A stretch of DNA of 64,000 bases from Coriaria nepalensis (lineage: Eukaryota > Streptophyta > Magnoliopsida > Cucurbitales > Coriariaceae): positions 4,769,001-4,833,000 of the forward strand of contig CP114487.1 in assembly GCA_027186245.1 (NCBI GenBank). The letters run 5' to 3'. Positions within the stretch are counted from its first letter, which is position 1. Each line of letters begins with the position of its first letter. The position numbers were made by a program, and so were the translations under genes. The notes under the pieces were generated by a model. That model saw only the letters and a program-made list of their open reading frames with translations. It was not told the DNA's origin and did not search any database. Below, one piece after another: positions 48,996 to 60,047 of the stretch.

Positions 48996-49810
48996 TTGCA
49001 GGAGTATCAGTCGGAGCCAATCTGTCTTCATCATCATCTCTCACATGATTATCATGGTCTTCATCGTGATCATCATCAGATGGATCACCTTCATCAAATT
49101 GTTCAGGAGGAGAGGGATCTTTATCTATTTAGTCACGAGATTGACTGGCTTCATTACTTTCTTCTTCAGGGTATTCTATATTTAATGAGGCAGCCCCATT
49201 AATATCACCCTCTATAACTTCACCAATATCAACTTCTTCGGTTGCTGCATGCTTCTTCCTTTGGTCGTAGGAGGTGAGACGCCTATAGGCGTCCTTGCCT
49301 TGTTAGTAGGTGGATTTGTGGATTTAGAAGGTAGGGTAACGACTTTTCTTTATCCTTTATTCTTCAACTACATTTACAAGAGACATGCATATATGTTATA
49401 AAAAGACCTGTCTTTCTTTTAGATGACCTTTTGATAGTCCCACTAGCCGGTTGTCCGTTTTTCATCTTAAAAACTAAGGATGTGTCAAGTTTGTCGCTGT
49501 GAAGAGACCTCCCAGATGTAACATCTAAACGCCATTAGAGATGGGTTATAAATATCATAAATAAAGCATAAAGAAGAAACCAAATAAATGGAAGATGTTT
49601 ATGCTAAATTCTGATTAAATACTTTTTCTATTAGTGAGGACTATGTAACCTGAAACACCGGTCAGGTCGGCCTCTTTAGACCCATTGATGCATAATTCAT
49701 CGGTCCCCTGATCAGCGGATACTACCCGGTCTGGTCTAGGAGACTGACTTTCTTTCCCGCCTTTCTGGGCTCTTCTGCTATCCTTACCACTTCCTTGAGT
49801 TGTTTGTTTT
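48990..49810 (-). pseudogene. Possible broken coding region, unidentified
   Basis: On the minus strand, several short stretches read like protein rather than random AT-rich DNA: KDSRRAQKGGKESQSPRPD (about 49,800-49,740), GTDELCINGSKEADLTG (about 49,715-49,660), LVFKMKNGQPASGTIK (about 49,470-49,430), PPTNKARTPIGVSPPTTK (about 49,315-49,260) and an Asp-rich stretch (about 49,100-49,000). They are separated by AT-rich gaps that could be introns. I recognise no family. It could be a gene fragment inside a transposon or a very divergent small gene. Confidence 0.3.
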
Positions 49811-50759
49811 TCTTTTTTCTTTTTCTCTCTTTAATTTGGTAGGTATACTATAAGTTGACAGATCTTATTATATAGGGATAGACGTTTCATTCTAGTTTAT
49901 GTTCCATGTGTGTGATTTGATTTCTCTTCACGGACTAAGAACATTTAGAGTCAAGAGAGAATATTGTTAATCTATTATGCTTGATATGGTGAAGAATCTC
50001 GCATGAAGAGTGGACGTAGTTCACATTGAGTGAATCACTAGAAATCGTTGTATTCTTTATCGCATTTTTAAGTTCTTAATGAACCTAGGTAAGTTAGGTT
50101 TAATCTCTATTTAATTTTTAGAGTTCAATTATTTCTTCTTATGAAAGGCCTTATAAAGAAAGATAGATCTTTTTACTTATAAGTGATATGAGACAATTCC
50201 AACACTCTTCTTCACTCTTGAGCTAGTTATTTTGAGAGCTCTATAAGTGACATAATACATAAGAAGTACTTTACAAAATAGAATATAAACATATCTACTT
50301 AATTTTAAGTCTGATTTTAATATTATATTAAATTTTAAATTTCAATTATTTTTTTTTTAAAGATCTTATAGATAAAGAGAGATTTCTTTACTTATAAATC
50401 AATCATATTTCTTAACACTTCCACCAATTAAAATGTTCTTCTAGACCGGGCTAGTTCCTCATATTATCCATATTAAATTCACGATGAATGCAAGACTTAA
50501 ATTTATATAAAATATATATATATATATATCATTTACAGAAGCAATTACTTAATCATATGCATAATTGTATTAAGTATTAAATTGAGTGGCTTTATTACAA
50601 TTAACAACGTATTATAGGACGCATGAAAGAAGATCGGTGGAGATGGATGAGAAAGGTCCATCAAACTACGTACGTACTTAGGACATTTGTACGTAGTACT
50701 AGTTAATGAAACCGATGTTTATTCTATACAATTAATGAATTAATGAAGGAGTTTAATTA
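49811..50759. other. Intergenic stretch
   Basis: No gene. An imperfect direct repeat (CTTATA...AAAGA...GATCT...TTTACTTATAA type) occurs near 50,150 and 50,370, suggesting decayed repeat DNA. (AT)n near 50511-50528. Confidence 0.45.
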
Positions 50760-51335
50760 TTAATTCTTACAGACCACGGAAGCATTATAAGGATCCCAAA
50801 GAAAGTATTGAGCCGTAGTGAAGAGTTGAGCCTGTTGTCGACGTTTCTCCTTGATCTCCAACTCCATGCAGTCTAGAAGGTACGTAAATGTCTCAATCTC
50901 ACATGGGATTGTAAGCCCGCCAATATGATCAAACCCAAACTCCTCTCCAACTTTTTTCAGCAATAATTTGAAAATTGAGTGGTTAAGATAGGTCGTCGGA
51001 ATGATGAACCTCTGATGTTCCGGCCCCACGTAGACAGCCAGATAGCCTTCCGGTACATCGGCTGGCGGCTCAGGGCTTGGGCAGCCGCTGCTATCATCAT
51101 CGCGTAGATGATCGTCCGCAATCATGAGCCGTATGTAGCTTAAGGGACCTGGAAACATACAGCCCCTATGATGACGATAACCATAATCGTGATCATTTGT
51201 GTTTGTGATCTGACTACGCTTGGCCTTGGGGCCTGAGGACTGCCACTTTTGTATGATTTCCTTAAGCTTGGCGATTTGTTTCATCCCTGTCAACTTACAT
51301 CCACCATTGTTGATATTAATACCCTCATGATCCAT
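50760..51335 (-). CDS. SAUR family protein (small auxin-up RNA)
   Basis: Encodes 191 residues from the ATG at 51335, intronless like nearly all SAUR genes. SAURs are short-lived auxin-induced proteins; many promote cell expansion by inhibiting PP2C.D phosphatases and so activating plasma-membrane proton pumps. The SAUR domain lies at residues 94-154: VPEGYLAVYVG, HQRFIIPTTYLNH, FKLLLKKVGEEFGF and LTIPCEIETF. A basic start (MKQIAKLKEIIQKWQ, residues 18-32) is typical of one SAUR subgroup. The linker between (residues 33-93) is His/Asp-rich and longer than usual, and so is the tail after residue 155. An in-frame upstream ATG at 51470 would add 45 residues including a hydrophobic stretch, but that part does not look like a SAUR. 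Confidence 0.92.
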   Translation of the reverse strand: MDHEGININNGGCKLTGMKQIAKLKEIIQKWQSSGPKAKRSQITNTNDHDYGYRHHRGCMFPGPLSYIRLMIADDHLRDDDSSGCPSPEPPADVPEGYLAVYVGPEHQRFIIPTTYLNHSIFKLLLKKVGEEFGFDHIGGLTIPCEIETFTYLLDCMELEIKEKRRQQAQLFTTAQYFLWDPYNASVVCKN

Positions 51336-51502
51336 TTCTTTTACCTTAATATTATTATAAGTTCCGTTAATCAGAAGAAAATAGATGACGATCAAGAGAA
51401 TTTCCCAGGTGTAGTGCGGGTCCGATTCAAAGTGTTTATCGCTTCCAAATCCACGGACTGTATTTCTCATTAGATATAAATATAAATATACACATAAACA
51501 TG

Positions 51503-51508
51503 TGTCTC
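51503..51508 (+). promoter_or_regulatory. Auxin response element TGTCTC upstream of the SAUR gene
   Basis: The canonical ARF-binding hexamer TGTCTC lies 168 bases upstream of the SAUR start codon. Just below it, on the minus strand, TATATTTATATTTATAT at about 51477-51494 can serve as TATA region. CATGCATG (RY-type) words occur further up at about 51637 and 51737. Function is inferred from motif and place. Confidence 0.4.
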
Positions 51509-51799
51509 TTCCTCTTGCTAGCTACATATCTACGCACATTATATAGAAAATTTAATTAGTAATATGCATCAAATCTGGAAGAAACTTGCAGATATAAAAT
51601 TAATTAAATAATTAAATAAGGAATTAGTATCTAATGCATGCATGGAGAATAAGTATCTCCTACAACAGTTGAGACTTGAGATGGGGCCCACCATCGTATA
51701 CTGCATGAATAGGTGATCTCATGATCGTATATACTGCATGCATGCAGGTACGGAAGTTACCTTCTAGAATTTGGGAAAGTCCTAATCCCTCTATAAGAG

Positions 51800-53686
51800 G
51801 ATGCAATGGAAGTCATGAGTGTTCAAGTTTTTTTTTTTAACTAAAAGGAAATTAAATACCTATAAACCTGGAGAAGGATAAGGAGCGGCTCTGAAGAAGA
51901 AGCGACGTCATTTGGGGCGGGGCGGGAGCAATGTAAGGTCTGATCGGAAATTCAAAGAAATGCAGAGCGACTTTCTCCAAATGAACGTTTGGAGGTTTTT
52001 ATTGTTTGATCAATTCCCACAACGTTCATTTTAGTAATTCCCAGATCGATGTTTTCTCCGATCTCTACGCCCATCATCCCATTCTTTCGGACTGCTTTTG
52101 TCCATCGATTCTGACGACTTTCAATGTGGCTTTAAAGAAACCAGCTTAGCTACAGCCAAAATGAACTATAAATCTTACAGGCCAGGCTTTATTATTAGGA
52201 CTAATTCCTTATCAAAGATTTATTAATATTATAGGTAATTTTTTTAAATTTTATTTTAAATTATAAATGAATCGATTTATCTTATATTATATATAATTTT
52301 TTTGAAGTTTTTGAATTTTTTCAAATGGGTTACTTTATATTTATATTAAATTATAAATGGATTTTTTTTCAAGTTTTCTATAAATTACAAATATAATTAT
52401 TAATAAACAATATTGAGTCTTAATTTTCTAACATCGTCAAATAAATATTGGTTTAGATTTCATATAAATATCTTGATATAATTATCATTACAAGATATTA
52501 TAAATGAGTTTAGTAATTTTATTATCATTATTATTTAATTTTTTTGAGTAATATGATTCATAAATCCTAAATTTTTTAATTTTTTAATGAAGTAAAATAA
52601 TATTTATCTTAGGTGATTACATTTTTTATATATGAATTTTATAGTTTTTAAATCTAGTTATAAAGAGTTTGTAAAAAATCATTAATGCAATATTATGATA
52701 AATTATAAAAATTAGTTAAGCGTCATACTTTAATTTAATTGTAAAAAATTAGACATAATTTAGATTAAATCTAACGTAATCCATTTATAATGTAAAATAA
52801 ATATGATAAGAGTTCTTTATAATTTTAAAATCTCAAATAATCTATTTATAATATAAAGTAAATATGAAGAGATTTACTTATAATCTTAAACATCGAAATA
52901 TTCATCTATAATATCTGAATTCATACATAATTTACTCTTATTATTATTATATTTGGATTTTTATGACATTGATTGGGTATTGTTCCTTGATTTTAGGCCT
53001 GATCTTGTGTTTTCTTTGGGCTTTGGGGCATCATTATTTTCTCACTCTCTCTTTTAACTAATCATAATCTGAGTATTATTTTAATTGATAGGTTCTCTTA
53101 GAATGATAATTTTTACATGTCAGATTAGACCTAACTCGTTTGTAACAGGTCAGGTTCAGGCTCGGGTCAAACCTTAAATATCAATACACGGCCTAAATAT
53201 GTTTACATATTTGCATAAAATTAAGTTTGGCCCTTCTTTTTTTTTTTTATTCCTCTATTTTCTCTCCATTCACAACTAAAATTTTAAACTCACCCATTCT
53301 CATTTTTTTTCTATAAATGATGTATATATATTTATATAATAGATATCTATTTATATGCATTGAAATGTGTTGCTTATTGCACCTTTACATATGTGTGAAC
53401 GAAGTGCGTGACATTTTCGTCTCAACTGCCAAGAGACGTGCTATATATATACATTATTAATCAAACATTGGATAAAGTTAATAACGAGGTGTGATATGAA
53501 ATTTCTAATTAAGGAGTAGGTGGGCTGGCAATGGGTCATGATATTTGCCCATTTGAATATCCAAATTGTGATTACGTCCAGCTGGTTCTGGCCTGCAAAT
53601 TGTTGGATGTTTCGTCGTTCTTACACATCTGTTACTATTATTAATACCATTACTTACTAATTAGTGTTGCACATCATCATCATTTG
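51800..53686. other. Gene-free AT-rich stretch
   Basis: No coding sequence recognised. A GC-richer patch at about 51,880-52,140 (with GGGGCGGGGCGGG) has no open frame of note; it is the only such patch in this stretch. Confidence 0.45.
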
Positions 53687-53710
53687 TATATATATATATA
53701 TATATATATA
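53687..53710. repeat. (TA)n microsatellite
   Basis: About twelve TA units. Confidence 0.85.
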
Positions 53711-54099
53711 ATAGCCTTAGAGCAACCCTTGGAAAAATCGTTAGGTAAGGGTTTTTTTTTTTTTTTTTTAATGTAAATGCTCGAAGATCAAGTTGACATC
53801 GTTAGAAAATAGTGCACATTATTCATATGGTTCTCTAGATTTTTAATACCTATAATCCTATGGTTCTCTAAATTTAGAGATTTAATGGTAAGATTGATCA
53901 AAGCAAACAATGAGAGCAAAGAGAATAGGAGTCTAATATTTTTTTATGATTGCAAAAGATTATTAAGGTTAGATTTACAAATAATAAAGAAACTTTAGAT
54001 CTACAAGCAAAACGAAATATAAAAATATTGAACTATCCTTAATATTAATATTATATTTCTCATCTCGCAGATAATCTTAACATTTTATTAAAAGTCAAG

Positions 54100-54900
54100 T
54101 TTATGTTAAAAGATTTAATTTAAGTTAAGTTTATCATAAAATAAGTAAATTAACAGTTTACTATGAAATATAGAAAATTAAACATTCTACTTAAGAATTA
54201 TATAAAATCATTAAATGTTATGAATTCCTTTTATTGTTGGGATCATATAAAACCTAACATATCATACACATAATGATTTAAAATAACTCAAGGATAATTT
54301 CATAATTTGAAGAAAGGTATGAAAAATCATATCAATAATGTGATCTTGAATATAATATAAGGCAAGTGAAGTAATTTGTTAACTCTAATGTTATGTGGCT
54401 TTACTATCACAATTAAACATGTAACATTAAGTTAAATAAAAATTATTTATTTATCATAAGAATTTAAATTTATTAACGCGGTTAATTAATTTATTTTCAT
54501 AAGATTATGGGGAGGTCAAATTTGTCATTAAGAGAAATGAAAAATTTATAATTTGAAATTTTAGATTTTTTTAGTAATTAATTAAAATTAATTAAAATTC
54601 AAAATTTGGTCAAACCACGCTCTAATGGCCGGCCATGACAAGTGATGGATCACATGTGGATAACTTCTTCATTAAATAATTGATTAAGTTAATTAATTAT
54701 TTAATTAGCTAGAAGAAGTTTTAGTAGAAGAATGAAAAACTTGTTGAGAAGTGTTGATTACAAGATCCTTCTCACTATAAATAGGACCTAAGAGATCATA
54801 ATGACTCGCAATTTTCCTCTCTCTATGAGCTGTCAGCCGGGACAACGAAAATTGGCATAAAACAAAATAGCACACTCAATGGGACATATTAAAAAATTAA
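54100..54900 (+). mobile_element. LTR-like promoter segment
   Basis: Sequence of the kind seen in plant LTRs: GGCCGGCCATG near 54628, TATAAATA at 54776-54783, then a CT-rich leader. It precedes gag-like sequence at 55.2-55.9 kb on the same strand, so it is plausibly the 5' LTR of that remnant. Borders and a partner LTR were not found. Confidence 0.4.
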
Positions 54901-55199
54901 ACAATATGTATATGCCAGCTTCATAGTCAAAGCCTCATCGAAAACCAAGCAGCCGAACATGGCAGTTCCACTCTTGATTCGTTCTTCCAATGCTCTAATC
55001 ATTCGTCTTCTTGAATGAATGGATGAACTAGCAACAGAAAACTTAGCCCATTTAGTCGATTGATTAGATAACTTAAGCAGGAATCTACTTAAGCATTAAG
55101 GTTGTCGTAGGGGGAAGCAAGCCGAAAATCCCCACAACAACGATAATGACATCGACAACACAACTAATGTAGGGAATCAACCATTTGCAAATCCGCTAA

Positions 55200-55960
55200 T
55201 AACATTTCCATCACGTGCGGTTGATTCACCAATAGTTGCTCGACAGCCACAACAGGCCGCCTGGCAGCTGCACCGCTGCCCCATAGATAGCCAATCATGG
55301 AAGATGGAGGCCCAACTGCGGCAGTCAATCCAGATCCACCGCTTCAACCTCATGGCTAGCTAATTTACGAAGAACCCTTTATCGTTGTCAGTATGTTGCT
55401 TGATCCCTCCTTGGATTTGCAAGCCACGAACGGATATTCCATATGTAGCCACCTTTGGCAACCCCTCGGCCACCAACACGGACCACTCATGTGCAGCCAA
55501 TAAATGACCGAGAACAACTGTATAATATTATATATGACAATTACAGTCCTATAACTCCGTAGTCGCCTCAGCTGATCTGTCACCAACCTTATCCCAAAGA
55601 GATCGATTAGGAAACATTTCTTCACGGATATCAGATCTCAATTTTACCATATTTTCTGGAGATGACTCTAATCAGTCAATCGTATAGCACATCGATCATA
55701 TCACTTTTTAGCCTGAAGAGACTAGTGCCAATGATAGGCTGTGAATTTGGTTGTTCTTCAATTCCTTAACTTGGCAGGCTTCTAATTTGTATACTAGGTT
55801 GTCGCCCCATTCTATAAGGACTTGGCAGGACATAAAGCAATATTTTCACACTCAATTTTTACCGAAGTCAGCCTAAAGTCACGATGACCAATTTATCCCA
55901 TTTGTTGCAATGAATGGGGGTATTGGTCGAGACTTTCTTGTTTCAGTTCAAATAACTAAG
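55200..55960 (+). pseudogene. Retrotransposon gag fragment (Ty3/gypsy type), decayed
   Basis: Around 55750-55880 the plus strand reads NSLTWQASNLYTRLSPHSIR followed by TWQDIKQYFHTQF. This matches the Retrotrans_gag signature A-x-x-W-(Y/F)...L-x-x-x-S-I-x-x-W-x-x-L-x-x-x-F. Upstream, 55230-55350, a Gln/His-rich region (ARQPQQAAWQLHRC) is of the type found before gag. Stops interrupt the frame. No pol is seen in the same frame. Confidence 0.6.
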
Positions 55961-56079
55961 ACACCGTTACCACGTCGCTCTACCTGAGTAGGAATTCGTC
56001 AGAGTTGTCATTAATGGTGTAGATATTAAGCTTATGATGAAGTTGGAGGGAATGGAATTCTTAGATTTCTTCCTCAAAA

Positions 56080-57350
56080 ATAAAAGTATTAGATGCCCAT
56101 ATTATAGAGGTGAGTAGTCATGAAGAGATCAAAGATGTAATAAATCATAAAACTCCAGAAGAGGTTCAGATACCTAAAAATTATAAAGATAAAGAGATCT
56201 CAATAAGTTATGTCACTTTGAGGAAAAGATAGAAATGAAAAATAATAGTTGTTGACAATACTTTTACATATAGTATAATGCTTAATAGTATGAAAAAGAA
56301 AAGTGAGGATCTCGAAAAAAAAAATCAGTCGAAGAATATTGACTTGAATATGTAAAATAAGTTGAAGGAATTAGCCAATATAAAAAAAATATAATTTCAA
56401 TAGAATTGAACTCAATTGAAAATGTGAGATTTTATGAACCTCTAGTCTGAACACTTGAATGTGTAAAACTAGTAAGATGCAAAAATATATTTTTATGGAA
56501 AATAAATGAATAAAAATTAAACTCATAAGATATAAACTGCTTGTGGTGGACCTATAGTCCAAATAGTTAATATTGACTATGAAGATACATATTTCTTATG
56601 GTGGATTTAAGTATTTTATTAGTGTGACGAGATATAAAGTGAGCTTTATAATGATGCTTTATGAAAAATCATGAAGTATTTTAAAATACTTGAAGCATGT
56701 AATTCAATATTTGAGAATTTAGTCAATTAGTTTATTTATATCTTCGTATAGTTAAAGCTAACTTTGAATGTGATATAAATATTTTTGTAAATATTTAGTT
56801 ATAAGAATAATCTTATTTATGTGTTTATAAGGAAATATAGATATAAAGTGGTAATATATGATGATGACTTGAACATTAATTGAAAGTCTGAAAATACTTT
56901 CAAATTTATAGATTTTTTAAAGAAAGAATTCTAGATAAAATATCTTCGAAAAATATAATTTATCTCAGCCAAGAGATTGAGGCATATAAATGATAAAATC
57001 CATATTAATCAATCGATTTATACAGAAAAGATCCTAACGATTTTATATGGATAAAAATATATCCATTGAATACTTCATTGATTATTCAATCAGTTGATTT
57101 GAAAAGGGAACTTTTTTTATCTCGAGAAGATAACAAATAATTAAGTAATGATATTGAAGTACCATAAAAGGTACACTAGTACATTTATTAGCAAAATAGA
57201 GTTATACTCCAATACGAAGATATTTGAATGGAATTAAATATATTTTTCATTATCTTTGAGGAATAATTGATATGAGTTTGATTAATTAAATAGTTATAAT
57301 ATTGAACGGTTGGTTATGATGATGCAGTATATTCATTTGATTCACATAAA
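56080..57350 (+). pseudogene. Copia-type reverse transcriptase fragment, decayed
   Basis: About 56200-56340 reads SISYV and IVVDNTFTYSIMLNSMKKKSEDLE, the stretch just before the RT domain of plant Copia polyproteins. At 56780-56880 follow GYKNNLIYVFIRKY and VVIYDDDLNIN; here the catalytic Y-V-D-D box has become Y-D-D-D (56857-56868). Then FKFIDFLKKEF, the motif of the RT C-terminal end, and at 57010-57060 NQSIYTEKILT before a frame change into FYMDKN. Multiple stops and frameshifts make it non-coding. The gag fragment just upstream is of another superfamily, so this is a second element. Confidence 0.8.
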
Positions 57351-58856
57351 GTTTGATCTCAAACAAGTTATAGTAGAACTTTGTTAAATTAATAAATTTG
57401 CTTAAATAATATTTTTGGCCGATCCCGACTTAGAAATTACGTGGTAAATTAATAATTCGCTAAATTTATAAAATAATACATTATAGAAAATTCATATAGA
57501 TCTCATACAATATATAAATTAATAATTTCCTATATATATAGGGTAGATTGTTCAACTATGAGGTCTTCCTAAGATCATCACGGACGTTTCGAATAAAAGT
57601 TATGTTTGATTTACAAGTTAGATTTTTGGTAATTAATATAAGAAACTAATTTATTATAGTGATTTTCTTGAATTTGAGATTTGAATTATTAGGATTAAAG
57701 TATAATTGACTTTCTTTATATTCTCACAAAGTTATTTTTCATATTTAATTAGCTTACTTAATTATAATATCTTAATGTATTAATAATTTATTACTCAATC
57801 GATAAATTAATAAATTATTAATTTATAGATACTTTAATATTTTACTAGATTAATAGATTTTTTTAATTTCAAAATTATTACTTATTGAAGTTTTACTATA
57901 CTTATCTACTAAGGGTGAGACACTATATTCTAACATTCTAATAAAATAAATCATAGATGCTACATCCTCAAGCCATATGGAAATATTGGTAAATCATGAA
58001 AGAAGATTAGATAATATTGTATGAAGACTATATTGTATGTATAGTTCAATTGAAGGGAGGATACATTATAAAAGATTAAACAAAATATATCTCACCGAAG
58101 TTTATATCCTCTTTACACATGATGTGAATAAATATAATGATATCAATATTCAATAAATTTATTCGAATCTAATATAGTTCAAAAACTTAAAATAATATTT
58201 TCATAATTTTGAGTAAATATATGTACTCACTCCTTTTTCCTTACCCAACATTTATTCCGATGAGTTTTCCTTACCCAACATTTACCCAATATCTATAATG
58301 ATACAATTTCTAATATATATCTTATATGATAATAATGTATTATTTTTTCCTTGCGTTTTCCCACTAGGTTTCCCTAGTAAATGTTTTGAGGAGATAATTT
58401 CTCGTGCTAAGGACATCCAAAGATAAGTGTTATGAATAATTATGAGTTGTTGTAATTAACTCATGATTTTTGATATTCCAACCTTTAACTTATAAATATA
58501 ATATTATTTAGAATGAAATAAATTATAAAAAAATAAAAAAAAAAATAAATTTTATCTATCTCGTAATTTATATTATTCTTATTATTCTATTTATTTTTTC
58601 AATTGAGCCTAGTTATAATCCGATCGAATAAATATTTTATAATATATTTTATATACTTTATAATTCAAGTAATAATGGGGACCAGAATAATTTAAAGGTA
58701 TAAAAATAAAAGTATTCAAAAATTTTTGGAAACCTACTTTCCATGATTTGTCTTTGGCACATAATACTATTCGCAGTTAAGAGATTAACTGAAAAAGAAA
58801 ATTGAAAAAACGGAAGAGTAATTATTCATATGTGTATCTATATAGTTTGGACCAGA

Positions 58857-58902
<46 letters not shown>
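58857..58902. repeat. Compound (CT)n(AT)n microsatellite
   Basis: About twelve CT units directly followed by about eleven AT units. Confidence 0.9.
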
Positions 58903-59559
58903 GTCTTTGGGTATTGCCTTTAGAAAACTAAGGTAATTGTTTAGAGTCTAGCTAAAAAATATTAAAATTAAGGGCTCCTCAATATTTAATGGTTGTCATT
59001 TGTAATATATATAATCTATTAAATTTTGTTTTTGTTTTGGCAAATCTCTAATACAAGAAAACTTTATTTACTTACATAATAATATTAGAGAAAGATTTTA
59101 AAAAGTCTCAAAAGATTGATTCAATCCAATAGTGGTTGGTGGTTTCTTGGTCCCGTTAGGATATCTCTATCCAATTGAATTTGTTTCATTTATTTTATTT
59201 TCTAAATAAAATAATATAAAAATAAAATGAGTCGAGCAAATATGACAAGTTCAGAGATAAAATATTTTACAGAATGAGATATAAGACATGTTATTATATT
59301 ACAATGAAAACCTAATGGTCTGTAATAATTTAATAAGACCTTTGGCTCGATTGAAATTTCTATGAAATAATAATATTTTTTCATTTCATTTATTATTTTT
59401 CTATTTATAATAATTATCAGTTTGACCAACCTTTATTTGATAGATGCTCATGAGAAATTCCCACTTCATTAATGAAGATCAAACAACGTTGTTTAATGAC
59501 GTAATAATTAACTTTTCATACGTGGAGATATATATCTTGACACAGTACACAAGACAGAA

Positions 59560-59561
<2 letters not shown>

Positions 59562-59612
<51 letters not shown>
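59562..59612. repeat. (AT)n microsatellite
   Basis: About 25 uninterrupted AT units, about 440 bases upstream of the RBOHE-like start codon. Confidence 0.9.
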
Positions 59613-59614
<2 letters not shown>

Positions 59615-60047
59615 CAAACAAGTAAAACTACAGGCATCGACGACACGTTGGTTTCCAGTTATATATACAACAAAAGGAAGTCGATCTTTTATTTTTTATA
59701 AAATTTAAAATTAAAAAAAGCAAAAAAAATCTCAACTTCTCGATCGACGTAAGACAGCTAAAGCACGACTCAGACAAATGGAAGGCGTTGAAATTGTGTT
59801 ATGGTAGGACGGGGGGAATTGGGTAAGAGGCGCGTCCCTTGCCTTTTGCATTATCGAGCTTATACGTGTGTGAGCCAAACTTGCTATACTACTTCTAACT
59901 GTTAGCCCCTCCACTCTCTCTCATTCTCTCTCATTGTCTCTCTCTTTCAGAATTACAGAATCAGTTGAGAGAAGATACGATATGTAACTGTGATAGTCAA
60001 TATCGCCTTCGGAAAGAGAATTGGAAATTACCCCCGAGATTCACAAG

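Larger units (their letters stand above)
57351..59700. other. Gene-free AT-rich stretch with microsatellites
   Basis: No coding motif. A TTTTCCTTACCCAACATTTA-type sequence is repeated at about 58238 and 58265. Microsatellites: (CT)n then (AT)n at 58857-58902, and (AT)n at 59562-59612. Confidence 0.5.
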
